A stretch of DNA of 46,055 nt from contig JAWXBY010000025.1 in NCBI GenBank assembly GCA_034440355.1, positions 1 to 46,055 of the forward strand, read 5' to 3'. The notes below the pieces were generated by a model. That model saw nothing but the letters and a program-made list of their open reading frames with translations. It did not search any database and was not told the DNA's origin. This document shows, in pieces, positions 8,581-16,170 of the stretch. This DNA comes from SZUA-430 sp034440355 (GTDB lineage: Bacteria > Pseudomonadota > Alphaproteobacteria > Micropepsales > Micropepsaceae). The position numbers and the translations under genes were made by a program. The first letter of the stretch is position 1; every line of letters begins with the position of its first letter.

Positions 8581-9105
8581 TTGTCACCGCCGTCTCGGCA
8601 GACGGAAGAGCGAGATTCTTGCTTCTTCGTCGCCCTCGAAAATGGACATCCCATCAGTAGCGCATGTCGCGCTGCCGGTTATGCCGTGCCCAGCGTTTAT
8701 CGCTGGCGTACGGAGAATCCGGCGTTTGCTGCGCGCTGGGCTCAAGCGCTGACGCTGGCCAGCGAGCTTCTTGAGGAGGAAGCCGATCGGCGCGGGCGCG
8801 ATGGCTTGGACGAACCGGTGTTTCATCGTGGGCGTCAGTGCGGCACGAAGCGGCGCTACTCCGACGGTCTGTTGCTTGCGCGCCTGAAGGCCGTGCGTCC
8901 TGAGAGCTACCGCGAGCGCGTGCCGCCTGCGGCCTCACAACTGCGGCCGGTGACCGTCGTGGTACGCGACTTCGATATGGAGGCAGACCTGATGCGGCTG
9001 CTCGAGTGCGGAAAGATTACGCTCGACGACCTCGGCGCGCGGGCGCGCCAGACGATGACCAGACGGCTCGCGGAGCGCGCCGACGAACGTCCCGGAAGCG
9101 ATTGA
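8581..9105 (+). CDS. Terminase small subunit-like helix-turn-helix protein
   Basis: A 174-residue protein starting at a TTG in this reading. The N-terminal segment FFVALENGHPISSACRAAGYAVPSVYRW is a helix-turn-helix as in phage terminase small subunits and Tc1/resolvase-like DNA binders. It is followed by EFAARW-type spacing (NPAFAARWAQAL) and the family hallmark RRYSDGLLLARLKAVRPESYRER. The C-terminal region RQTMTRRLAE is helical. No large terminase, portal or capsid gene is nearby, so it is an orphan, either a prophage remnant or a domesticated DNA-binding protein. Orphans of this type are frequent in alphaproteobacterial chromosomes. The start is uncertain because no ribosome site is evident. 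Confidence 0.62.
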   Translation: MSPPSRQTEERDSCFFVALENGHPISSACRAAGYAVPSVYRWRTENPAFAARWAQALTLASELLEEEADRRGRDGLDEPVFHRGRQCGTKRRYSDGLLLARLKAVRPESYRERVPPAASQLRPVTVVVRDFDMEADLMRLLECGKITLDDLGARARQTMTRRLAERADERPGSD

Positions 9106-9290
9106 CGCATACTGATGTGGCACAACGATGTGGGACACTGACTCTGTTCTCGAATCTCTCACATGGTTCCGCTGAAATGCGGGAAAAATCGCCGATCGCT
9201 CACCGATTTGGAACCACAGCGGTTGTCGTGATTTGTTGTTGAACGATGGTCATTTGCACGCGGGTTCGTGCCGGTGGCGATGCAACGAGA

Positions 9291-9308
9291 GCGGGCGGGG
9301 ACGCCCGC
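9291..9308. repeat. Short GC inverted repeat upstream of the CoA-binding gene
   Basis: GCGGGCG, a 4-base loop, then CGCCCGC make a perfect 7-bp hairpin in the 221-bp gap between the terminase-like gene and the CoA-binding gene. It is followed by CGCCCCCAGGA rather than a T run. It may be a mobile palindromic repeat or a weak terminator for the terminase-like gene. Nothing else of note was seen in the gap. Confidence 0.35.
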
Positions 9309-9326
9309 GCCCCCAGGACTAGAGCG

Positions 9327-9857
9327 ATGCCTGAATATTCGGACGAGTTGATCAAGGAGGTGATGGGGTCGGTGAACTCCATTGCCGTTGTTGGGATTTC
9401 GGCGAATGAGGTTCGGCCTTCGTACTTTGTTTCGAAGTACATGCAGGGGAAGGGCTATCGGATTATTCCGGTGAACCCGGGGCTCGCGGGCCAAGTGCTT
9501 CTTGGGGAAAAGGTTTATCCGGACCTCAAATCCATTCCCGAACCTGTCGACATGGTCGATATCTTTCGCAATTCCGAAGCGGCGGGCGCTGTGACGGACG
9601 ATGCGATCGCCATCGGCGCGAAAGTGGTTTGGATGCAGCTTGGGGTTATCAACGACGCGGCCGCCAAGCGGGCGGAGGACGCGGGGCTCATCGTCATCAT
9701 GGACCGCTGTCCGAAGATGGAATATTCGCGGTTTTCCGGGGAATTCGGTTGGGTCGGCAGAAACTCGCGAATCATCGACAATAGACGCAAGCCATTGGGT
9801 GCCGGCCGCGCTGCTGTCGCGCGCGATGCCATCGGCAAAGGAAAGGGTACGCTATGA
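9327..9857 (+). CDS. CoA-binding domain protein (YccU-like)
   Basis: A 176-residue Rossmann-type CoA-binding protein. VNSIAVVGISANEVRPSYFVSKYMQ is the first strand and dinucleotide/CoA loop. GYRIIPVNPGLAGQVLLGEKVYPDLKSIPEPVDMVDIF is the conserved middle, and AKVVWMQLGVINDAAAKRAEDAGLIVIMDRCPK is the third part, with Cys in the usual position before the C-terminal helix. The family is related to the CoA-binding domain of succinyl-CoA synthetase and regulates or uses acyl-CoA; the exact reaction is unknown. I chose ATG 9327 because the upstream extension is low-complexity and encodes the inverted repeat at 9291. Its stop overlaps the metY start by 4 bases, which suggests a joint role with acylhomoserine metabolism. 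Confidence 0.82.
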   Translation: MPEYSDELIKEVMGSVNSIAVVGISANEVRPSYFVSKYMQGKGYRIIPVNPGLAGQVLLGEKVYPDLKSIPEPVDMVDIFRNSEAAGAVTDDAIAIGAKVVWMQLGVINDAAAKRAEDAGLIVIMDRCPKMEYSRFSGEFGWVGRNSRIIDNRRKPLGAGRAAVARDAIGKGKGTL

Positions 9858-11146
9858 ACATTCATACGAGGCTTTCGGACTACGGGTTCAACACCTTGTC
9901 CGTTCACGCGGGCGCGGCCCCCGACCCCACGACCGGCGCGCGCGCGACGCCGATCTATCAGACGACCTCGTATGTGTTCGACGACGTCGATCATGCGGCG
10001 TCGCTGTTCGGGCTGCAGCAGTTCGGCAATATCTACACGCGCATCGGCAATCCGACGCAGGCAGTGCTGGAGGAACGCATCGCGGCGCTTGAGGGCGGCA
10101 CCGCCGCACTGGCGACGGCGTCGGGGCATTCGGCGCAGCTGCTCGCGTTTCAAACCATCATGCAGCCGGGCGACGAGTTCATCGCCGCGCGGCAGCTCTA
10201 CGGCGGTTCGGTCAACCAGTTCGGTCAGGCGTTCAAGAGTTTCGGCTGGAACGTGAAGTGGGCGGATGGGCGCGATCCGGAAAGTTTCCGCCGTCAGCTG
10301 GGGCCGAAGACGAAGGCGATCTTCATCGAGAGCATCGCCAACCCCGGCGGCGTGGTGATCGACATCGAGGCGATCGGCGCGGTGGCGAAGGAAGCGGGCC
10401 TGCCGTTCATCGTCGATAACACGCTGGCGACGCCGTATCTCATTCGGCCGATCGAATGGGGCGCGGACATCGTCATCCATTCGCTGACGAAGTTCTTGGG
10501 CGGTCACGGCAACTCGATCGGCGGCGCGATCGTCGACGCCGGGTCGTTCGACTGGTCGCGCACGAAGAAGTTTCCGGTGCTGTCGGAGCCCTGCCCGTCC
10601 TATCACGGCATCAAGCTGCACGAGACGTTCGGCGACATGGCGTTCGCCATCGCGTGCCGCGTGTTGGGCTTGCGGGATCTGGGGCCTGCCATTTCGCCGT
10701 TCAACGCGTTCCTGCTGCTGACGGGTATGGAGACGTTGCCGCTGCGCATGCAGAAGCATTGCGAGAACGCGAAGGCGGTGGCGCAGCATCTCAGCCGTCA
10801 TGCGCGCGTGTCGTGGGTCTCTTACGCGAACCTGCCGAACGATCCGTGCTACGGCCTGGCGCAGACCTATTGCCCCAAGGGCGCGGGCGCGGTGTTCACA
10901 TTCGGCGTGCGCGGCGGGTATGAGGCGGGCGTGAAGCTCGTCAACAACGTGAAGCTGCTGTCGCATCTCGCCAACGTCGGCGACACGCGGTCGCTGATCA
11001 TCCACCCGGCTTCGACGACGCATCGGCAGCTGTCCGACGAACAGAAGAGCGCGGCCGGCGCGGGACCGGAAGTCGTGCGCATCTCCGTCGGCATCGAAGA
11101 CGTGTCCGACATCATCGCCGATCTGGATCAGGCCTTGGCGGCCTGA
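9854..11146 (+). CDS. metY: O-acetylhomoserine (thiol)-lyase / aminocarboxypropyltransferase
   Basis: A 430-residue PLP enzyme of the Cys/Met metabolism family. It converts O-acetyl- or O-succinylhomoserine plus sulfide to homocysteine in the cytoplasm. Visible hallmarks are TPIYQTTSYVF near residue 33, the YTRIGNPTQAVLEERIAALEGG phosphate-binding region, FIVDNTLATPYL with the PLP-contacting Asp, and SLTKFLGGHG with Lys213 as the Schiff-base lysine. The ~50-residue insert after it (WSRTKKFPVLSEPCPSYHG) is typical of MetY rather than MetB/MetC. Length matches MetY (about 425-435). It is coupled to the upstream CoA-binding gene, and its last 19 bp overlap the convergent CPBP protease gene. Acetyl versus succinyl preference cannot be decided from the sequence. 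Confidence 0.92.
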   Translation: MNIHTRLSDYGFNTLSVHAGAAPDPTTGARATPIYQTTSYVFDDVDHAASLFGLQQFGNIYTRIGNPTQAVLEERIAALEGGTAALATASGHSAQLLAFQTIMQPGDEFIAARQLYGGSVNQFGQAFKSFGWNVKWADGRDPESFRRQLGPKTKAIFIESIANPGGVVIDIEAIGAVAKEAGLPFIVDNTLATPYLIRPIEWGADIVIHSLTKFLGGHGNSIGGAIVDAGSFDWSRTKKFPVLSEPCPSYHGIKLHETFGDMAFAIACRVLGLRDLGPAISPFNAFLLLTGMETLPLRMQKHCENAKAVAQHLSRHARVSWVSYANLPNDPCYGLAQTYCPKGAGAVFTFGVRGGYEAGVKLVNNVKLLSHLANVGDTRSLIIHPASTTHRQLSDEQKSAAGAGPEVVRISVGIEDVSDIIADLDQALAA

Positions 11147-11889
11147 TCCTTCATCTTCGGCTCCGCATCGAAGAGCGCGATGGCGAGAACGATCAACGCC
11201 ATCGCGACGGTGACGACCAGATCGACCGCCGCGGTGAAGTGAACGGTCGAGACGATGTTGAAGGCGGTGTGAAACAGCGTCGGGATGATCACCGCGCCCG
11301 ACCTCGCCATCAGCCAGCAGATGATGAAGTTGGCGATGAATATCTGCAGCGAAAACAGACCGAGCCAATAGCCCATGGTCGGCAGATCCGAGATATCGAT
11401 ATAGGGGCTCGAGAGCATCAGCGGGTAATGCCAAACGGCCCAGGCTAGCCCCAGATACGTCGCGCCTTTCCAGAAGCCGTGACGTTCGATGAGGTTCGGT
11501 AGGGCATAGCCGCGCCAGCCGGCCTCCTCGCCGAACGCGAGGACGAGCCAGATGCCGGCGAGCATCGTGAGTTCTTGGGACCACGCCGAAACCTTCGGCT
11601 CGTCCCAGCCCAGAAGCGGTGACAGCTCGACGGTCGAGAGCAGGAACAGAGGTGGAAGAAGGAGAGCTAAGACATAGAAGATGGGGTTCGTACGCAGGCG
11701 AAAAATGCGCGACGCGAGCTCCCTACCCTGCCCTTTGATCAGCGCGACGATGACGGCCGCGATCAGCGGGGCGAAGCCGGTGAGGCGCGTCAGACCTTGC
11801 GGGATGCCGGCGTCGATGACGCCGTGATTGACCAGCGCCGCGGGCACTGTGATCGCCCACGCGACGGCGAATGCGAAGAACCAGAACAT
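11128..11889 (-). CDS. CPBP-family intramembrane metalloprotease (CAAX-type)
   Basis: A polytopic membrane protein of about 253 residues with the ABI/CPBP motifs in order: EEAGWRGYALPNL (paired Glu and Arg), WAVWHYPLML (His) and HTAFN (His and Asn). These are the proposed glutamate- and histidine-based catalytic residues of this Rce1-like family. Seven or eight hydrophobic segments are visible. The frame is open to ATG 11958, but that stretch encodes a strong terminator hairpin for the upstream gene (11914-11949). I therefore prefer ATG 11889, just before the first membrane segment (MFWFFAFAVAWAI). It overlaps metY tail to tail. The substrate is unknown; relatives process small peptides or act in bacteriocin self-immunity. 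Confidence 0.82.
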   Translation of the reverse strand: MFWFFAFAVAWAITVPAALVNHGVIDAGIPQGLTRLTGFAPLIAAVIVALIKGQGRELASRIFRLRTNPIFYVLALLLPPLFLLSTVELSPLLGWDEPKVSAWSQELTMLAGIWLVLAFGEEAGWRGYALPNLIERHGFWKGATYLGLAWAVWHYPLMLSSPYIDISDLPTMGYWLGLFSLQIFIANFIICWLMARSGAVIIPTLFHTAFNIVSTVHFTAAVDLVVTVAMALIVLAIALFDAEPKMKDQAAKA

Positions 11890-11913
11890 GACGGCGGCCC
11901 ATTGTTGCGTCTC

Positions 11914-11949
11914 AAACAAAAACCCTGCCTGCCGGGTTGGCAAGCAGGG
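11914..11949 (-). terminator. Rho-independent terminator of the exported methyltransferase gene
   Basis: Read on the minus strand, CCCTGC-TTGCC, a 5-base loop, and GGCA-GGCAGGG form an 11-position stem with one internal mismatch. A TTTTTGTTT tract follows directly. It lies 34 bp beyond the stop of the methyltransferase gene at 11983, on the same strand, and is the clearest intrinsic terminator in the window. Confidence 0.8.
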
Positions 11950-11982
11950 CTCTGACATCGTTGGGCCGCTGTGGCTTCCGCG

Positions 11983-12732
11983 TTACTTCGCGGGCTTCTT
12001 GAACTTGAAGACAAACTGATCCGTCGTGCCGCGGATGCCTTTGTCGAAAACGTTCAGCGTGTGATCGTCCTTCGGATTGCGCAGCAGGTCGCTTTCGGCC
12101 TCGAGGACGAAGCCTGCTTCGAGGATCTGCTGCTTCACCAGCGACGGTTCGATGCGGTGAAGTTTGTCGATCTGTTCGACGGTTGTGACGCCCGGGCCGA
12201 CGTGGTCAATGATGAAGTAGACGCCGCCGGGTTTAAGGGCGTCGAAGATCGCCTTGTTCATTTTGGCGAGGTCGATCTTCTGCCAGACCTGGTCGTGATA
12301 GAGCTGGCTCATGAAGACGACGTCGACGGGCGCGTCGAATTTGATCTCGGCCATCGGCTGGATCGAGCCTTCGACATTGCTGTAGCCCGCCGCGGTAAAG
12401 CCGGCAGGCGCGTCTTTAACGGCTGGGAATTTCTCGGCGACCCAAGTCGGGTTGAACATGATGACCTTGCCGTTCGCGCCGACCACCTTGCTCATGATGC
12501 GGGTGTAGTAACCGGTGCGGCCGGGGCCGACGTCGACGGCGCGGTCGCCGGGCTTGATGCCGGTCAGGGCGAGTATCTCAGCGGGCTTGCGGACGGCGTC
12601 GCGGTCGGTGTCGTCCTTCGGGCGGTCCTTGTCGGCGACGGCGGCGGCGACGTAGTCGGGTACTTTGGCGATGGCCGGCGTTACGCTCAGCGTGAGCGAC
12701 GCGGCGGCGACGGCGAACAGGATGCGGCGCAT
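11983..12732 (-). CDS. Exported SAM-dependent methyltransferase-fold protein
   Basis: A 249-residue protein with a clean Sec signal peptide at about 1-22 (MRRILFAVAAASLTLSVTPA, cleavage AIA-KV). The class I Rossmann fold follows: AVDVGPGRTGYYTRIMSKVV as motif I, PVDVVFMSQLYHDQVW as motif IV, and LKPGGVYFIIDHVGPG as the post-IV strand. The HRIEPSLVKQQILEAGFVL helix-strand is common in this predicted-methyltransferase group. The pairing of a signal peptide with a SAM fold is puzzling because SAM is not expected in the periplasm, but such proteins are widespread in Proteobacteria. The acceptor is unknown. A terminator follows the gene. Confidence 0.83.
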   Translation of the reverse strand: MRRILFAVAAASLTLSVTPAIAKVPDYVAAAVADKDRPKDDTDRDAVRKPAEILALTGIKPGDRAVDVGPGRTGYYTRIMSKVVGANGKVIMFNPTWVAEKFPAVKDAPAGFTAAGYSNVEGSIQPMAEIKFDAPVDVVFMSQLYHDQVWQKIDLAKMNKAIFDALKPGGVYFIIDHVGPGVTTVEQIDKLHRIEPSLVKQQILEAGFVLEAESDLLRNPKDDHTLNVFDKGIRGTTDQFVFKFKKPAK

Positions 12733-12782
12733 GGGTGTCTCCCCCTTTGTTATGCGGGCGCACTCTATGGGTTTGGCGAGGC

Positions 12783-12796
12783 GGCCCCAAGGGGCC
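12783..12796. terminator. Possible terminator hairpin after the GST gene
   Basis: GGCCCC-AA-GGGGCC is a perfect palindrome in the 82-bp gap between the GST gene stop and the methyltransferase start. It is very short-looped and lacks a T run, so it is only a candidate terminator or pause site. Confidence 0.25.
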
Positions 12797-12814
12797 TCAC
12801 GGGCGTGTGAAGGG

Positions 12815-13609
12815 CTAGAGTTTGTTTCGTGCCGCGACTTTCTTGCAGACGGGATGGGCCTTCATGGCGGTGCCGATCTTGAAGAGTTTGGGACACTCTT
12901 TTTCGAACCAGTCGCGGCCCGGGCGCCAGAACGTCATGGGCCACATGTAGAGGTCGAGGGCGGTCATGCTCGGACCCAAGAACCAGGGGCCGTCGATTTG
13001 CTTCTCGACGTGTCGCCAGAGTTTCTTGCGGTGCTCTTCGGTCGCGTCGCGGAGGGCTTTGCCGGCGCCGTGTTTCTCGTCCGCGCCGACCCAGCGTTTG
13101 GTGTCGTCGCCGAAGGTGAAGGTCGGATAGACGGCGGCGACGAGGAAGACGAGCCAATGCAGGAACTGGGCTCGGTCGGGATGGTTGGGTCCGGGGACGA
13201 GTTCGAATCCGGGGACCGTGTCGGCGAGGTGAAGGATGATTGCGGCGCTTTCGGTCAAGACCTTGCCGTCGGGCATGATGAGGGTCGGGACTTGGCCAAG
13301 CGGGTTCAGCTTCTTCAGCGCCTTGCTGTTCCAGCCGGTGTCCTTCCACGGCAGATCGACGAATTCGACCGGCAGCTTGGTGAAGCCGAACGCGGCTTCG
13401 ACGATCATCGAGCCGCCGCCGGAGGCGCCATAGAGTTTGTACGGCTTCGACTTCTTCGCCTTGCCCTTCGGAAGATGGGCGTCGTGGTCGGTGGCCGGGA
13501 TTGCGGTCGATGTCATGGAAACCGGATCGCTCGCCGGGAAGCTCGATGCGAGCGCATCGTCCAGCGACTTGTCGCGGCGATCTTTATTGGGTTTGACGGT
13601 CTTGGGCAT
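12815..13609 (-). CDS. Glutathione S-transferase family protein with N-terminal extension
   Basis: A 264-residue protein. Residues from about 57 form the thioredoxin-like N domain (YKLYGASGGGSMIVEAAFGF, VEFVDLPWKD, LNPLGQVPTLIMPDGKVLTESAAIILHLAD). The NPLGQVPTL cis-Pro and the TESAAI glutathione-gamma-glutamyl site are clear. The C-terminal all-helix domain includes GPWFLGPSMTALDLYMWPM, with the N-capping Asp. The first ~55 residues are an unusual charged extension carrying DDALASSFPASDPVS, a motif often seen in short alphaproteobacterial stress proteins. The catalytic residue may be the Ser at SGGGS. Substrate unknown. It is followed on the same strand by the methyltransferase gene after a hairpin. 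Confidence 0.85.
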   Translation of the reverse strand: MPKTVKPNKDRRDKSLDDALASSFPASDPVSMTSTAIPATDHDAHLPKGKAKKSKPYKLYGASGGGSMIVEAAFGFTKLPVEFVDLPWKDTGWNSKALKKLNPLGQVPTLIMPDGKVLTESAAIILHLADTVPGFELVPGPNHPDRAQFLHWLVFLVAAVYPTFTFGDDTKRWVGADEKHGAGKALRDATEEHRKKLWRHVEKQIDGPWFLGPSMTALDLYMWPMTFWRPGRDWFEKECPKLFKIGTAMKAHPVCKKVAARNKL

Positions 13610-13622
13610 CAGGTTTCCCTCT

Positions 13623-14684
13623 TCAACGATGCGGCGTCCGCAAGGCGAAAGCGTGCAGCAACCCGGCGGTCAGAAGCGCGACGGCGCCGGCCTGATGGAG
13701 CGCGCCCAAGGCGACGGGCACGACCTCGAGCAACGTCCAGATGCCGAGCAGAACTTGCAGCGCGACGGTGACGGCCAGAAGGTGCGCTGTGAGCGCGGCT
13801 TGGCCTCGCAACTTGGCGCGGTAGCCGGCGAACCAGAGCGCGGCGATGGCGGCGGTTACGACGTAGGCCATGACGCGATGATTGAACTGCACCGTCGTCA
13901 CGTCTTCGAACGGCGCGAGCCATGCGGGGAAGAGGCCGTCGGGGATGAACTTGCCGTCCATCAGCGGCCAGGTGTTGTAGGTGAGCCCCGCATCGAGGCC
14001 GGCGACGAAACCGCCGAGCAGGATCTGCCCGAAGATCAGGGCGAGCACGATAAGGGACCAGCGGTAGAGCGCGTGCGGTGCGTTGGCGGCGGGCCACTCG
14101 CCGCGCCAGAGCGGCAGTGCGGTCCAGTAGATCGCGGCGTAGATGACGAGGGCGAGGCCCAGGTGAGCGACAAGACGGTATTGGCTGACGTCGATGCGGT
14201 CCTTGAGGCCGCTCATCACCATGAACCAGCCGAGTGCACCTTGCAGGCCGCCCAAGATGAAGAGACCGATCAGGCGCGGAAGCAATGCGCGTTCGACGCG
14301 ACCGAGGGCGAGGAAGACGAGGAACGGGATCAGGAATGCCATGCCGATCAAGCGGCCCAGATTGCGATGCGCCCATTCCCACCAGAAGATCGACTTGAAC
14401 TCGTCGACCGTCATGCCTTTGTTGACTTGCTGGTATTGCGGGATGGCTTTGTAGGCGTCGAATTCTTCCTGCCATTCGGTATCGGACAGCGGCGGCAGTG
14501 CGCCGTGGATCGGCTTCCATTCGGTGATCGACAAGCCCGATCCGGTGAGGCGCGTCAGGCCGCCCAGCACCACCATCGCCGCGATCATGCCGGCGACGAC
14601 GAAGAGCCACAGCGCGATCGAGCGCCGCGACGCGACTTGCCGGGGCGTCGCCGGGGTGGATGTCCAAGGGAGCGCGATGCTCAT
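13623..14684 (-). CDS. ctaA: Heme A synthase, COX15/CtaA family
   Basis: A polytopic membrane protein of 353 residues, the usual length for alphaproteobacterial and mitochondrial COX15. It oxidises the C8 methyl of heme O to heme A for cytochrome c oxidase. Hallmarks are GGLTRLTGSGLSITEWKPI, FWWEWAHRNLGRLIGMAFLIPF (heme-ligand His), VAHLGLALVIYA, GGFVAGLDAGLTYNTWPLMDGKFIPDGL, VQFNHRVMAYV and LGALHQAGAVALL. Together these give the paired histidines in the two four-helix bundles. ATG 14684 (MSIALPW) is preferred; the frame is open to 14738. The next gene downstream on the strand is the GST gene, 13 bp away, so they may share a transcript. Confidence 0.93.
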   Translation of the reverse strand: MSIALPWTSTPATPRQVASRRSIALWLFVVAGMIAAMVVLGGLTRLTGSGLSITEWKPIHGALPPLSDTEWQEEFDAYKAIPQYQQVNKGMTVDEFKSIFWWEWAHRNLGRLIGMAFLIPFLVFLALGRVERALLPRLIGLFILGGLQGALGWFMVMSGLKDRIDVSQYRLVAHLGLALVIYAAIYWTALPLWRGEWPAANAPHALYRWSLIVLALIFGQILLGGFVAGLDAGLTYNTWPLMDGKFIPDGLFPAWLAPFEDVTTVQFNHRVMAYVVTAAIAALWFAGYRAKLRGQAALTAHLLAVTVALQVLLGIWTLLEVVPVALGALHQAGAVALLTAGLLHAFALRTPHR

Positions 14685-14783
14685 GCTCAGGCTGATATGG
14701 GGCCTGTTTCCTTTGGGCAAGGCGGGCCGGTGCGGCACGTTGGCCGGCGCGCTGTTTCCCGCGCGCCGGGTAGGGACTGCGCC

Positions 14784-15059
14784 TTACGGGCAGCTGGTCG
14801 ATTGGCTGGTGTTGACGATCGTGGCGCCGCCGAAAATGACGACGATCGATTGGTAGAGGTAGCCGGAAATACCCTGGCTGCAGCTGTTGCTGGACTCGAC
14901 GACCGTGACGCCGCCGGAGGTCTTGATCGTGACGCTGTTGCCGACGACCTTGACCTGTTTGCTGTACGCGACAGGACGCGCCGCGAATGCCGGCGTGGCG
15001 AGGGTGAGGCTTGCGAGCGCCAATACTGAAACCGTTAGAGCTAAGGGCTTGTGCCGCAT
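14784..15059 (-). CDS. Small exported protein of unknown function
   Basis: A 91-residue protein with a signal peptide at about 1-27 (MRHKPLALTVSVLALASLTL, cleavage AFA-AR). AGGAG lies 9 bases before the ATG. The mature part is Ser/Thr/Val-rich with strand-like repeats (KVVGNSVTIKTSGGVTVVESS) and a cysteine pair, one in SNSCSQG and one at the C terminus (STSCP), that could close one disulfide. It is embedded in a longer overlapping frame, which I reject because this frame alone has a signal peptide and ribosome site. Function not recognised. Confidence 0.6.
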   Translation of the reverse strand: MRHKPLALTVSVLALASLTLATPAFAARPVAYSKQVKVVGNSVTIKTSGGVTVVESSNSCSQGISGYLYQSIVVIFGGATIVNTSQSTSCP

Positions 15060-15166
15060 CGGCAGTTCTCCTTTTTGACCGCCGGCCGGTCGATCCGAGT
15101 CGTGCGGTTCCGCCAAGGGACACCCGTTCGCGGCCGCGTGGAAGGACGAAACGCACAATGATGTGC

Positions 15167-15859
15167 TCACGCGAGAGCGAACTCCACCGCAGCCGTGGCG
15201 TGCAGGGCCGTCGTGTCGAAGCAGGGCAGCGCGACGTCGCTTTGCGACAGGAGCATGCCGATTTCGGTGCAGCCGAAGATAACACTGTCGGCGCCGGCTT
15301 TGGCGCCTTGCTCCACCACCTTGAGGTAGCGCGCGCGAGACGCCGGGGAGACGACGCCGTGGACCAGTTCGTTGTAGATGATGTCGTGCACCGTCGTGCG
15401 GCCTTCGGCGTCGGGCACGATGGCCTCGATGCCGTGGTGGGTCGAGAGATGGCCTTTGTAGAAGTCCTGCTCCATCGTGTAGCGCGTCGCAAGAAGCAGC
15501 GGGCGCCGGCAGCCAGCGGCTTTCAGCGCGGCGCCGGTCGCGTCGGCGATGTGCAGGAACGGAATCCTGACGGCGGCGGCAATGGCCGGAGCGACGACGT
15601 GCATTGTATTGGTACAGAGGACGATCGCTTTGGCGCCCACGGTCTCGAGTTTGCGGGCGGCGGCAGCGAGTTCGGCCCCAGCCTTGTCCCAATCGCCCGC
15701 GCGCTGGAGGGATTCAATGGCTGCAAAATCAACCGACCACAGCACCAGTTCCGCCGAATGATGGCCCCTCAGGCGCTCGCGCACGCCTTCGTTGATCAGG
15801 CGATAGTAGATCAACGTGCTTTCCGCGCTCATCCCGCCGATCAGGCCGATGGTTCGCAT
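15167..15859 (-). CDS. Aspartate/glutamate racemase family protein
   Basis: A 230-residue cofactor-independent racemase-fold protein. The N-terminal MRTIGLIGGMSAESTLIYYRLIN is the family signature. The two catalytic cysteines are in place: IVLCTNTMHVV in the first half and SVIFGCTEIGML in the second. This matches the Asp racemase/YgeA/RacX group, which interconverts L and D amino acids by two-base chemistry in the cytoplasm. Length is normal (about 230). Substrate range is not readable, since some members prefer Asp, others Glu or broad amino acids. It is divergent from the DUF2842 gene. Confidence 0.88.
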   Translation of the reverse strand: MRTIGLIGGMSAESTLIYYRLINEGVRERLRGHHSAELVLWSVDFAAIESLQRAGDWDKAGAELAAAARKLETVGAKAIVLCTNTMHVVAPAIAAAVRIPFLHIADATGAALKAAGCRRPLLLATRYTMEQDFYKGHLSTHHGIEAIVPDAEGRTTVHDIIYNELVHGVVSPASRARYLKVVEQGAKAGADSVIFGCTEIGMLLSQSDVALPCFDTTALHATAAVEFALA

Positions 15860-15936
15860 GGCTCGTTTGCCCTCGATTTGCCGCGCAATCGTGGCAGTTT
15901 GCCCGGGGGCCTCGCAATTGCTAATCAGACGCCGCC

Positions 15937-16170
15937 ATGAGCATGCGTTGGAAAAAACTGATCGGGACGTTCATCCTGCTGGCCGTCATCGCCATCTATG
16001 CGCTGCTCGTCATGCGCGCAGCGGTGGCGATCCTGCCTGACGCGGGGCCGGTACTCGAGTTCCTATTTTACGCGGTGGCCGGCATGGCCTGGGTCATACC
16101 GGTTCGATATCTCATTCTTTGGATGAACAAGCCCGGGCGAAGCGACCGGGAACACGGCGAACATGTCTGA
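15937..16170 (+). CDS. DUF2842 domain small membrane protein
   Basis: A 77-residue protein with two membrane segments (KLIGTFILLAVIAIYALLVM and VLEFLFYAVAGMAWVIPV) ending in the motif RYLILWMNKPGR. This arrangement of a hairpin followed by WVIP and WM is the DUF2842 signature, known from Alphaproteobacteria. Function unknown. It overlaps the next gene by 8 bp, so the two are co-translated. Confidence 0.8.
   Translation: MSMRWKKLIGTFILLAVIAIYALLVMRAAVAILPDAGPVLEFLFYAVAGMAWVIPVRYLILWMNKPGRSDREHGEHV

Noticed and set aside
9515..11584. 689-residue minus-strand frame opposite metY
   Set aside because: Arg/His-rich antisense shadow; metY on the other strand has full family motifs.
12765..13349. 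194-residue minus-strand frame inside the GST gene
   Set aside because: Arg/Pro-rich alternate frame of the GST gene with no domain.
13609..15492. 627-residue minus-strand frame over ctaA and the racemase
   Set aside because: Low-complexity Arg/Pro-rich shadow crossing three clear genes in another frame.
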